64,000 nt of DNA from an uncultured beta proteobacterium. Lineage in GTDB: Bacteria > Pseudomonadota > Gammaproteobacteria > Burkholderiales > Burkholderiaceae_C. Shown here piece by piece: positions 55,481 to 64,000 of the stretch. The notes under the pieces were generated by a model. The model searched no databases and was not told the DNA's origin. It worked only from the letters and a program-made list of their open reading frames with translations. Numbering within the stretch: the first letter of the stretch is position 1; each line of letters opens with the position of its first letter. Where the stretch lies: positions 1 through 64,000 of the forward strand of contig CAILAY010000016.1 in assembly GCA_903832285.1 (NCBI GenBank), in the 5' to 3' direction. The position numbers and the translations under genes are program-made.

Positions 55481-57754
55481 ATGAAAGCGGTCTCCCATCC
55501 TTCCGCACCCGTGGCGCACAAAAGCCATGGACCCACACGCGCCAGCGCTGCGGCTGCGAAAGCGGCGGCGGCCAGCTTCGCGGCACTCACGGCCAGCCTG
55601 GACTATCTGGATGCAGCCAGCATCGAGCACGTGCGCCAGGCCTACCGCTTCGCCGACGAAGCCCACCTGGGACAGTTGCGCAGCAACGGCGAGCCCTACA
55701 TCACCCACCCCATCGCCGTGGCAGCGCAATGCGCGCAGTGGCGCCTGGATGCGCAAGCTCTCATGGCAGCGCTGTTGCACGACGTGATCGAAGACTGCGG
55801 CGTCTCCAAGCCCGAACTGATCGAGCGCTTTGGCGCGCCCGTAGCCGAACTGGTGGACGGTCTCACCAAACTGGACCGCCTGCACTTCAATACCCGTGAG
55901 GAAAATCAGGCCGAGTCGTTTCGCAAGATGCTGCTGGCGATGGCGCGCGATGTGCGCGTCATCCTCATCAAACTGGCCGACCGCTCCCACAATATGCGCA
56001 CCCTGGCGGACGTGCCACATGAAAAGTGGGAGCGCACAGCGCGCGAAACCCTGGACATCTATGCGCCGATTGCGCACCGGCTGGGACTGAACCAGAGCTA
56101 CCGCGAACTGCAGGACCTGTCGCTGCGGCACCTGCACCCCTGGCGCTACGAGATTCTTTCCAGGGCGCTGCTCAAGGCGCGCAGCCGGACCCGCGATCTG
56201 CTGCAAAAGGTGCAGCGCCAGGTGGAGTCGGCGTTTGCCGCCGAGGGCTTGAGCCTGCGGCTGGCAGGACGCGAAAAGTCGCTGTTTTCGATCTTCGAAA
56301 AGATGAAGCAAAAGCACCTGAGCTTCGCGCAGGTGACCGACATCTATGGATTTCGCGTCATCGTGCCGCAGTCGCTGGACTGCTACACCTCGCTGGGTAT
56401 CCTGCATCAGCTCTACAAGCCGGTGCCTGGAAAGTTCAAGGACCACATCGCCATTGCCAAACTCAATGGCTATCAATCGCTGCACACCACCGTCGTCGGC
56501 CCGGCTGGCGTGAGTGTGGAGTTTCAGGTGCGCACCGAGGCCATGGATGTGGTGGCGGAGTCCGGTGTTGCCGCGCACTGGCTGTACAAGAGCAGCGAGG
56601 GCGACGCTGCAACGGCCGACCGGCTGGGCACGCAGTGGCTTCAGTCGCTGCTGGACATACAGCAGGAAACCCGCGACGCCGCCGAGTTCTGGGATCACGT
56701 CAAGGTCGATCTGTTCTCGGACGCGGTCTATGTATTCACGCCCAAGAGCCAGATCATGACGCTGCCGCGCGGCGCCACGGTCGTGGACTTTGCCTACGCC
56801 ATCCACAGCAAGATCGGCGACCGCACGGTGGCGGCCAAAGTCAACGGTGAGCAGGTGCCGCTGCGCACCGAGTTGAAGAACGGCGACGTCGTGGAAATCA
56901 TCACCGCCACCGTCTCGGAACCCAATCCGGCGTGGCTGACCTTTGTGCGATCCGGGAGGGCGCGCTCCAAGATTCGCCACCATCTCAAGACCCAGGCCCA
57001 TGCCGAGTCCCAGGGTCTGGGCGAGACTTTACTGGCACACGCCTTGCGCGCCGAGGGCATCGAGGAACTTCCGGCCGCAGATGCGCTAAACCAGCCCATC
57101 TGGGACAAACTGCTGCGCTTCACGGGCAACCGCAACCGCACCGAGTTGCTCACGGAAATCGGACTGGGTCGGCGCATCGCCAGCATCGTGGCCAAGCGGC
57201 TCGCAATGCTGATGATCGAGGGCGGCGCCAAGCCCAACGCCCTGCTGCTCACGCGCGAACGCTACAGTGCCTTGGAGCAGGGGTTGCAACCCGCGCTGGT
57301 GCTGGACGGGAGCGAAAACACGTCGGTCAAATACGCCCCCTGCTGTCGACCCATTCCTGGTGAAGGCATCGTGGGCTATCTGGGCCGCGGCGAAGGGCTA
57401 ATCGTGCACGCCAGCGACTGCGCCGTGGCCATACGACTGCAGCACAAGGACAGCGAGCGCTTCACGGCCGTCGAATGGAGCGACGAATTGCAGCGCTCGT
57501 TCGAGACCGGGATCGTGGTCACCGTCGCCAACGGCAAGGGTGTGCTCGCAAGGGTGGCGGCGGCGCTTGCCGCGGCGGAAGTCGACATCAACCATGTCGA
57601 TATGGGCGACGAGGAGGCGCAAGAAGCGACCGACTTGCGCTTTGTCATAACCGTGCGGGATCGATCACATCTGGAACTGGCGCTTCAAAAGTTGAAACGC
57701 ATTCCTGCGGTTCTGAGTGCCGCGCGTTCCAAACCGCAGGGGTTTTCAGGCTAG
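55481..57754 (+). CDS. spoT: Bifunctional (p)ppGpp synthetase/hydrolase
   Basis: ALLHDVIEDCG hydrolase motif; KFKDHIAIAKLNGYQSLHTTV synthetase motif; TGS and ACT domains. Confidence 0.96.
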   Translation: MKAVSHPSAPVAHKSHGPTRASAAAAKAAAASFAALTASLDYLDAASIEHVRQAYRFADEAHLGQLRSNGEPYITHPIAVAAQCAQWRLDAQALMAALLHDVIEDCGVSKPELIERFGAPVAELVDGLTKLDRLHFNTREENQAESFRKMLLAMARDVRVILIKLADRSHNMRTLADVPHEKWERTARETLDIYAPIAHRLGLNQSYRELQDLSLRHLHPWRYEILSRALLKARSRTRDLLQKVQRQVESAFAAEGLSLRLAGREKSLFSIFEKMKQKHLSFAQVTDIYGFRVIVPQSLDCYTSLGILHQLYKPVPGKFKDHIAIAKLNGYQSLHTTVVGPAGVSVEFQVRTEAMDVVAESGVAAHWLYKSSEGDAATADRLGTQWLQSLLDIQQETRDAAEFWDHVKVDLFSDAVYVFTPKSQIMTLPRGATVVDFAYAIHSKIGDRTVAAKVNGEQVPLRTELKNGDVVEIITATVSEPNPAWLTFVRSGRARSKIRHHLKTQAHAESQGLGETLLAHALRAEGIEELPAADALNQPIWDKLLRFTGNRNRTELLTEIGLGRRIASIVAKRLAMLMIEGGAKPNALLLTRERYSALEQGLQPALVLDGSENTSVKYAPCCRPIPGEGIVGYLGRGEGLIVHASDCAVAIRLQHKDSERFTAVEWSDELQRSFETGIVVTVANGKGVLARVAAALAAAEVDINHVDMGDEEAQEATDLRFVITVRDRSHLELALQKLKRIPAVLSAARSKPQGFSG

Positions 57755-58317
57755 CTTTTCAACGCCGGGTCGGGGTACCTGACCCCCAGTATCTCGATCT
57801 CCTGCACGCCCTGCGGCGACACCAGTTTGAGCACATCGCCCACGCGTGACCGAAGCAGGGTGCGCGCAATCGGGGAAATCCAACTCACCTGCCCCGCCAG
57901 GCTGTCGGCTTCGTCCACGCCCATGATGGTGATGGTGCGCTCGACGCCGTCCGCCTGCAGGTAGGTCACAGTGGCTCCAAAAAAAACCTGCTCGCCGCCA
58001 AAATGCACACCCGGATCCGTCACCTCCGCGATTTCCAGCCTTTGCGTCAGGAAGCGGATGCGCCGGTCAATTTCGCGCAGGCGCTTCTTGCCATAGATGT
58101 AGTCGCCGTTCTCGGAGCGGTCGCCATTGCTTGCAGCCCAGTGCACGATCTCCACCACTTTGGGGCGTTCCACGTCGATCAGTTGCATCAGTTCGCCACG
58201 CAGTCGCGCATAGCCTGCGGGAGTGATGTAGTTTCGGGTTCCCGCAGGCAGCGCCGGCAGGCTCGGTGCCTCCTCTTCGTGCTCGGGATCGGTGTCGCGG
58301 GTGAAGGCTTTACTCAT
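57751..58317 (-). CDS. greB: Transcription elongation factor GreB
   Basis: NYITPAGYARLRGELMQLIDVERPKVVEIVHWAASNGDRSENGDYIYGKKRLREIDRRIRFLTQRLE. Confidence 0.95.
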   Translation of the reverse strand: MSKAFTRDTDPEHEEEAPSLPALPAGTRNYITPAGYARLRGELMQLIDVERPKVVEIVHWAASNGDRSENGDYIYGKKRLREIDRRIRFLTQRLEIAEVTDPGVHFGGEQVFFGATVTYLQADGVERTITIMGVDEADSLAGQVSWISPIARTLLRSRVGDVLKLVSPQGVQEIEILGVRYPDPALKS

Positions 58318-58443
58318 TCGCCAGGTTCCAAGGGGAGGTTTGCGGTGATCCCAGTTTAGTGCCGCCCAAAGTTCGCCATTCAATTCGCATCTGAAATGCA
58401 ATATTCCTCATTATGAAATGTCATCTTATTGCTTGAAGCAAGG

Positions 58444-58457
58444 TTGACGCATATCAA
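58444..58457. promoter_or_regulatory. FNR/Anr-like box TTGACGCATATCAA
   Basis: One mismatch to TTGAT-N4-ATCAA; 94 bp upstream of the oxidoreductase gamma-subunit ATG. Confidence 0.65.
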
Positions 58458-58550
58458 GAAAACTATCGCCCATTCCGTCACCATCCTGTGCATCGGTCCA
58501 TGCACTTCGCACGCCTGCGCTGCTGCATCGCCGCCACGGGAGGCACAGGC

Positions 58551-59138
58551 ATGTTTCAGGTACGAATTCATGGACGCGGTGGTCAGGGCGTGGTGACCGG
58601 CGCCGAAATGCTGTCCATAGCGGCGTTTCTCGGGGGCCGCCACGCGCAGGCGTTTCCCAGCTTCGGATCGGAGCGAATGGGTGCGCCCGTGGTGGCTTTT
58701 TGTCGCATGGACGACAAGGAGATTCGCCTGCGCGAACCCATCATGAAACCCGACGCGCTCATCATCCAGGACCCCACGCTGCTGCATCAGGTGGACGTCT
58801 TCAGCGGCCTGAAGAAGGACGGCTACATCCTGATCAACACCACGCGCAGCTTTGACGAACTGGGCCTGGGGGATTTCGTCAAGGAATTTGCGCACGCCCA
58901 CTGGATCACGGTGGCTGCCACCGAACTGGCGCTCAAGCACGTGGGCCGCCCGGTCCCCAACGTGCCGCTGCTGGGCGCCTTCGCCGCCTTGAGCGGTCTC
59001 ATCACGCTGGACGCGGTACAGGCCGCGATCGGGCAGAAGTTTCGCGGCGCCGTGGCACAGGGCAATATCGAGGCAGCGCGCGAGGCCTATGCCAGCGTAC
59101 AACGTGAAGCCGGACAAGTGGAGATTTCCCATGCTTGA
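58551..59138 (+). CDS. 2-oxoacid:acceptor oxidoreductase gamma subunit
   Basis: MFQVRIHGRGGQGVVTGAEMLSIAAFLGGRHAQAFPSFGSERMGAPVVAFCR. Confidence 0.93.
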   Translation: MFQVRIHGRGGQGVVTGAEMLSIAAFLGGRHAQAFPSFGSERMGAPVVAFCRMDDKEIRLREPIMKPDALIIQDPTLLHQVDVFSGLKKDGYILINTTRSFDELGLGDFVKEFAHAHWITVAATELALKHVGRPVPNVPLLGAFAALSGLITLDAVQAAIGQKFRGAVAQGNIEAAREAYASVQREAGQVEISHA

Positions 59139-60384
59139 ACAATGCGAAGGTTCGCACGCCGTGGCGCAGGCCGTGGCTCTGAGCCGCCCCGAGGTGATTT
59201 GCGCCTATCCGATTTCGCCGCAGACGCACATCGTTGAAGGCTTGGGCGAGTTGGTCAAGTCCGGGGCGCTGCAGCGCTGCGAATTCATCAACGTCGAGTC
59301 AGAGTTTGCCGCCCTGAGCGTGGCGATTGGCGCGTCCGCTGCAGGAGCACGCGCCTACACCGCCACTGCCAGCCAGGGCTTGCTGTTCATGGCTGAAGCC
59401 GTGTACAACGCGTCCGGATTGGGCTTGCCCATCGTGATGACGGTGGCAAACCGCGCCATCGGCGCGCCCATCAACATCTGGAACGACCACACCGACAGCA
59501 TGTCGATGCGCGACGCGGGCTGGCTGCAGCTTTTTGCCGAGACCAACCAGGAGGCGCTGGACCTGCACATCCAGGCCTTTCGCATCGCCGAGGAACTGTC
59601 GCTGCCGGTGATGGTGTGCATGGACGGTTTCATCCTGACGCATGCCTACGAGCGCATTGACATCCCGGATCAGGCGCAGGTGGACCTGTTCCTGCCCGCC
59701 TATGAGCCGCGCCAGGTGCTGGACCCGAACGAGCCGGTCACCATCGGCGCGATGGTCGGGCCCGAAGCCTTCACCGAAGTGCGTTATCTGGCGCACGCCA
59801 AACAGATGCAGGCGCTGGAACTGATTCCCGAGATCGCAAGGGATTTCAAGCAGGTGTTCGGTCGCGACTCGGGCGGGCTCATCAAGTCCTATCGACTGGA
59901 AGATGCCGAAACCATCGTGATCGCCATGGGTTCGGTGCTGGGCACGATCAAGGACACGGTGGACGATTTGCGCGCCGAAGGCGTGAAGGTAGGCGTGCTG
60001 GGTATCACTTCCTACCGCCCCTTCCCCATTGCCGCCATCCGCGATGCGACCGCGAAAGCCTTGCGCATCGTGGTGATCGAAAAATGTTTTGCCGTGGGCA
60101 TCGGTGGCATCGTCTCGCGTGATGTGCGCAGTGCGGTGCAGAGCCGGCCGCAGCCGGTCTATGCGGTCGTGGCCGGCCTGGGCGGTCGGGCCATCACGAA
60201 GGCGTCGGTTGACAAACTGCTGAAGGACGCCGTTGCCGACAAGCTGGAGCAACTCAGTTTTCTCGATCTGGATTGGGAAATCGTGAACCGCGTGCTGGAG
60301 CGCGAGAAGAAGCAACGCCGCTCGGGCCCGATTGCCGAAGGCATATTGCGCGACATCGGCACTGTGTCTTCGAAAATAGGCTGA
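59131..60384 (+). CDS. 2-oxoacid:acceptor oxidoreductase alpha subunit
   Basis: VICAYPISPQTHIVEGLGELV; SQGLLFMAEAVYNASGLGLPIVMTVANRAIGAPINIWNDHTDSM. Confidence 0.94.
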   Translation: MLEQCEGSHAVAQAVALSRPEVICAYPISPQTHIVEGLGELVKSGALQRCEFINVESEFAALSVAIGASAAGARAYTATASQGLLFMAEAVYNASGLGLPIVMTVANRAIGAPINIWNDHTDSMSMRDAGWLQLFAETNQEALDLHIQAFRIAEELSLPVMVCMDGFILTHAYERIDIPDQAQVDLFLPAYEPRQVLDPNEPVTIGAMVGPEAFTEVRYLAHAKQMQALELIPEIARDFKQVFGRDSGGLIKSYRLEDAETIVIAMGSVLGTIKDTVDDLRAEGVKVGVLGITSYRPFPIAAIRDATAKALRIVVIEKCFAVGIGGIVSRDVRSAVQSRPQPVYAVVAGLGGRAITKASVDKLLKDAVADKLEQLSFLDLDWEIVNRVLEREKKQRRSGPIAEGILRDIGTVSSKIG

Positions 60385-60389
60385 CCATC

Positions 60390-61385
60390 ATGGAACAAAC
60401 CATCGTCAAGTTCTACCAGACCGGAACCTTCACCGTGGGCAACCGCCTGCTCGAACCGGAGCAGCGCAGCGTGCAGGCGAATGAGCAACGCAGCAATTCT
60501 CTCAACTCGGGGCATCGTGCCTGCCAGGGCTGCGGTGAGGCGCTGGGCGCACGCTACGCCATCGACGCGGCCATGCAAGCCACGGGCGGCCAACTGATCG
60601 CGGCCAATGCCACTGGCTGCCTGGAGGTGTTCTCCACGCCCTACCCCGAAACGTCGTGGCAGATGCCGTGGATCCACTCGCTGTTCGGCAATACCGCGGC
60701 AGTGGCCACGGGCATTGCCGCAGCCATGCGCGTCAAGGGCCGAAGCGACGTGCGCGTGGTGGCGCAGGGCGGAGACGGTGGCACCACCGACATCGGATTT
60801 GGTTGCCTCTCGGGCATGTTCGAGCGCAACGATGACGTGCTCTACATCTGCTACGACAACGAGGCCTACATGAACACCGGCGTGCAGCGCTCGTCGGCCA
60901 CGCCTCCGGCTGCGCGCACCGCCACCACCATGCCTGTAGGGCCGCAGCCGGGCAATGTGTTCGGCCAGGGCAAGAACCTGCCGCAGATCGCGATGGCGCA
61001 CGAGATACCTTATGTGGCAACGGCGACGGTGGCAGATCTGCGCGACCTGGAATACAAGGTCACCAAGGCCATGACCATCCGCGGTGCGCGCTACATCCAC
61101 ATCTTTGTGCCCTGTCCTCTGGGCTGGGGCGCCGCCTCGCACGACACCATCCGGCTTGCGCGCCTGGCGGTGGAGTCCGGCATGTTCCCGGTGTTCGAAG
61201 CTGAGCGGGGCGAAGTCACCGGTCGCACGGCCATCCGCCGTCGCGTGCCGGTCGAGGATTACCTGAGACCGCAAAAACGCTTCGCCCATCTGTTCGGCAA
61301 GACCCCCGCTTCGCAAACCATCGCCCGCCTGCAGGCCATGGCGGACCGCAACATCCGCCGCTACGGGCTGCTGGACGAGACCTGA
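60390..61385 (+). CDS. 2-oxoacid:acceptor oxidoreductase beta subunit (TPP-binding)
   Basis: GHRACQGCGEALGARYAID; VVAQGGDGGTTDIGFGCLSGMFERNDDVLYICYDNEAYMNTG. Confidence 0.95.
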   Translation: MEQTIVKFYQTGTFTVGNRLLEPEQRSVQANEQRSNSLNSGHRACQGCGEALGARYAIDAAMQATGGQLIAANATGCLEVFSTPYPETSWQMPWIHSLFGNTAAVATGIAAAMRVKGRSDVRVVAQGGDGGTTDIGFGCLSGMFERNDDVLYICYDNEAYMNTGVQRSSATPPAARTATTMPVGPQPGNVFGQGKNLPQIAMAHEIPYVATATVADLRDLEYKVTKAMTIRGARYIHIFVPCPLGWGAASHDTIRLARLAVESGMFPVFEAERGEVTGRTAIRRRVPVEDYLRPQKRFAHLFGKTPASQTIARLQAMADRNIRRYGLLDET

Positions 61386-61447
61386 TCAGTTGGGGACAGA
61401 GCACGCTCACTTTGTGTAGCTTTGGACTGTCCCACAAGGAGACAACA

Positions 61448-63073
61448 ATGACCAAACCCTTTGCCATCACACTGGACGTGGGCAGTTCGCTGGCGAACCA
61501 CACCGGCTCCTGGCGCACCTCGCGCCCGGTCTACCTAAACCGCATGCCGCCCTGCAACCACCAATGTCCGGCGGGTGAAAACATCCAGCAGTGGCTGTTT
61601 CACGCAGAGTCGGGCGACTACCAGCAGGCCTGGTCGCAACTGGTGCAAGACAACCCGTTTCCAGCCGTCATGGGGCGAGTCTGCTACCACTCCTGCGAAG
61701 GGGCATGCAACCGCGGACAAGTGGACGCCGCGGTAGGCATCAATTCGGTGGAACGCTTTCTGGGCGACCAGGCGATCTCTCAGCGCTGGAAATTCGCACC
61801 CCCAGCGCCCGCAACAGGCAAACGGGTACTCGTGGTCGGGGCCGGACCTTCCGGCCTGTCTGCGGCCTATCACCTGGCCTCCCTGGGGCATCAGGTGACG
61901 GTGTTCGAGGCCGGGCCCCTGCCCGGCGGCATGATGCGCTTTGGCATCCCGCAATACCGCCTGCCGCGGGACGTACTCGACGCCGAAGTGCAGCGCATCG
62001 TCGATCTGGGCGTCGTCATTCACTACAACGCCAAGGTCGTCAACGTGCTGGAGGCGAAGCTGCAAGGCCGCTTTGACGCGGTGTTTCTGGCCGTGGGCGC
62101 GCATATCGCCAAGCGCGCCTTCATTCCCGCGGGCGATTCGGCCAAGGTGCTGGACGCGGTGGCGGTGCTGCGCTCCATGGAAGGCGAGGACAAGCCCCTG
62201 CTGGGGCGCAAGGTCGTGGTCTACGGCGGTGGCAACACCGCCATCGATGTGGCGCGCACCGCAAAACGCCTTGGCGCAACCGAGTCCATCATCGTCTACC
62301 GGCGCAACCGCGAGAAGATGCCGGCGCACGACTTCGAAGTGGAAGAGGCGCTGCAGGAAGGCGTGATGATCAAGTGGCTCTCCACCATCAAACACGCCGG
62401 CGACGCCTCCATCACGGTGGAGAAGATGGCGCTGGACGAAAAGGGTTTCCCGCAGCCCACGGGCGAGTTCGAAACCCTGGAGGCCGATTCTGTCGTGCTG
62501 GCGCTGGGCCAGGACGTGGACCTGTCGCTGATCGAAGGCATTCCCGGGCTCACGGTCGAAGACGGTGTGGTGCAGGTCAATCCGCAGATGATGACGGGTC
62601 ACGCAGGCATCTTTGCCGGTGGCGACATGGTGCCTGCGGAACGCAACGTGACGGTGGCCATCGGTCATGGAAAGAAGGCGGCACGCAACATCGACGCCTG
62701 GCTGCGTGGCGAACGCCTTGTGGCAGCACCCAAAAGCGAACTGGCAGCGTTTGACAAGCTTAACCCCTGGTACTACAGCGACGCACCCAAGACCGTGCGG
62801 CCCATGCTGGATCTGCTGCGGCGGCAATCCACGTTCGAAGAAGTGCAAGGCGGTCTGGACGAGGGCACGGCGGTGTTCGAGGCCAGGCGTTGTCTGTCCT
62901 GCGGCAATTGCTTCGAATGCGACAACTGCTATGGCGTGTGCCCCGACAACGCCGTCATCAAGCACGGCCCCGGCAAGGGTTTTGATTTCAACTACGATTA
63001 CTGCAAGGGCTGCGGCATCTGCGTTGCCGAATGCCCTTGCGGCGCGATCAAGATGATGACCGAAGAGACCTGA
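61448..63073 (+). CDS. GltD-like FAD/NAD(P)-binding oxidoreductase with C-terminal 2x[4Fe-4S] ferredoxin domain
   Basis: RVLVVGAGPSGLSAAYHLA; VVYGGGNTAIDVARTAKRLG; CLSCGNCFECDNCYGVCPDNA and CKGCGICVAECPCGAI. Confidence 0.94.
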   Translation: MTKPFAITLDVGSSLANHTGSWRTSRPVYLNRMPPCNHQCPAGENIQQWLFHAESGDYQQAWSQLVQDNPFPAVMGRVCYHSCEGACNRGQVDAAVGINSVERFLGDQAISQRWKFAPPAPATGKRVLVVGAGPSGLSAAYHLASLGHQVTVFEAGPLPGGMMRFGIPQYRLPRDVLDAEVQRIVDLGVVIHYNAKVVNVLEAKLQGRFDAVFLAVGAHIAKRAFIPAGDSAKVLDAVAVLRSMEGEDKPLLGRKVVVYGGGNTAIDVARTAKRLGATESIIVYRRNREKMPAHDFEVEEALQEGVMIKWLSTIKHAGDASITVEKMALDEKGFPQPTGEFETLEADSVVLALGQDVDLSLIEGIPGLTVEDGVVQVNPQMMTGHAGIFAGGDMVPAERNVTVAIGHGKKAARNIDAWLRGERLVAAPKSELAAFDKLNPWYYSDAPKTVRPMLDLLRRQSTFEEVQGGLDEGTAVFEARRCLSCGNCFECDNCYGVCPDNAVIKHGPGKGFDFNYDYCKGCGICVAECPCGAIKMMTEET

Positions 63074-63174
63074 CCGACGTCCAAGAGTTGTCGCGCCGGT
63101 TGGGTGATCAAAGCGATCAGGATATTGGAAACTTCTTTGTGAGTGTTTTCGGACATCCCTGCAAGAGGTGAAGA

Positions 63175-63603
63175 ATGCGTAATTTGATGCTGGCGATAAC
63201 GATTTCTTGTGCCTCGCTTTCGAACCATGCCGCATGTATCGACAAGGCCGCGCCAAACGTGGACTGGTATGGCTGTGACAAGCATGGCGAAAACCTGGAA
63301 CAGGCGAATCTGCGGGATGCCAATCTGCGGATGACTGACCTCAGAGGGGTGGTGCTGAAAGGCGCAGATTTGCGCGGTGCGCATCTGGAGGCTGCCGACC
63401 TGGGCAGCATGAAACGCACCGGCAGCGTGCTTCCAGGAGCGAATCTCACCGGCGCCAACCTGCAGCAAGCACATCTTGAAGACACCAATCTGGAGGAAGC
63501 CAGGCTCGACGGCGCAAATCTCGAAGGCGCGAACTTTTATCGCGCCACGTGGATCGATGGCCGCAAGGTGTGTGGCGTGCGCTCGATTGGTGTGTGCAAC
63601 TGA
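63175..63603 (+). CDS. Exported pentapeptide-repeat protein
   Basis: Signal peptide; repeating A(N/D)LxxA pattern (LEQANLRDANLRMTDLRGVVLKGADLRGAHLEAADL...). Confidence 0.88.
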   Translation: MRNLMLAITISCASLSNHAACIDKAAPNVDWYGCDKHGENLEQANLRDANLRMTDLRGVVLKGADLRGAHLEAADLGSMKRTGSVLPGANLTGANLQQAHLEDTNLEEARLDGANLEGANFYRATWIDGRKVCGVRSIGVCN

Positions 63604-63633
63604 AAAGTCGCGCTCCCCGTCAGCGCAGCAGGA

Positions 63634-63978
63634 TCAGCCCGGCATTTCGACCGTGACCTTGAAGGATGCGTACCACTCTGACAGGTTCTCGATGTCGGCG
63701 TCTGACAGCGTCTTCGCAATGACGTTCATCTGGTCGTTCTGGCGGCGGCCAGTTCGGAACGCGCGCAGTTGTTCCCGCAGGTATTCCTTCTGCTGTCCGC
63801 TCAGATTGGCCGCACCCATCAGCGTGGCGACGCCATTGAAACCGTGGCAGTTTTCGCATAGGGCCTGCGCCTTGGTCCGAGCGGCGGCCAAGTCGGCTGA
63901 CTGGGCCGCTTCGGGCAGAGCGCCCGCCAACGTCACCAGCGCGACGGCGGCCGCCAAGTAATCTTTGGATCTGCGCAT
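63634..63978 (-). CDS. Class I c-type cytochrome
   Basis: Signal peptide; single CENCH heme motif; distal Met candidates ATLMGAANLSGQQ and NDQMNVIAKTLSDADIENLSEWYA. Confidence 0.88.
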   Translation of the reverse strand: MRRSKDYLAAAVALVTLAGALPEAAQSADLAAARTKAQALCENCHGFNGVATLMGAANLSGQQKEYLREQLRAFRTGRRQNDQMNVIAKTLSDADIENLSEWYASFKVTVEMPG

Positions 63979-64000
63979 TTCTTGATGACTCAATGAGAAA

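Noticed and set aside
55370-57001. 543-aa minus-strand ORF
   Set aside because: Antisense to spoT; shadow ORF.
61535-63256. 573-aa minus-strand ORF
   Set aside because: Antisense to the GltD-like oxidoreductase; no domain-like sequence.

Overview
High-GC chromosomal window from a betaproteobacterium; gene content and order look Comamonadaceae/Rhodoferax-like (inference, no search run). Bases 1-33 are Illumina TruSeq adapter, so the left edge is a contig end inside a lipoprotein gene. Three parts follow. (1) ~0-25 kb: a dense beta-1,3-glucan (laminarin-type) locus. It has secreted or surface parts (truncated repeat lipoprotein, GH81, porin, GH17 lipoprotein). It also has an apparently cytoplasmic set: GH16, two GH17, GH30, an unusual MFS transporter fused to a GH17 domain, and a ~1070-aa GH149/GH94-type beta-glucan phosphorylase. 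These are co-directional with pgm-glgA-glgC, which implies direct conversion of imported beta-1,3-glucan to glycogen through glucose-1-P. A LacI-family regulator and four identical TGAAAGCGCTTTCA palindromes mark the regulon. (2) ~26-44.4 kb: a same-strand signalling island with 4 histidine kinases, a pseudo-kinase, two HTH-REC regulators, lone REC proteins, GGDEF-EAL, degenerate GGDEF, HD-GYP and a PhnD-like binding protein, including several internal duplications. (3) ~44.6-64 kb: mostly housekeeping genes (tRNA-Ser, serS, ispH, radC, hemW, rdgB, rph, yicC, gmk, rpoZ, spoT, greB), then a 2-oxoacid:acceptor oxidoreductase operon preceded by an FNR-like box. No rRNA, CRISPR array, prophage or intact IS element was seen. 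Start codons were re-chosen by eye in many cases.
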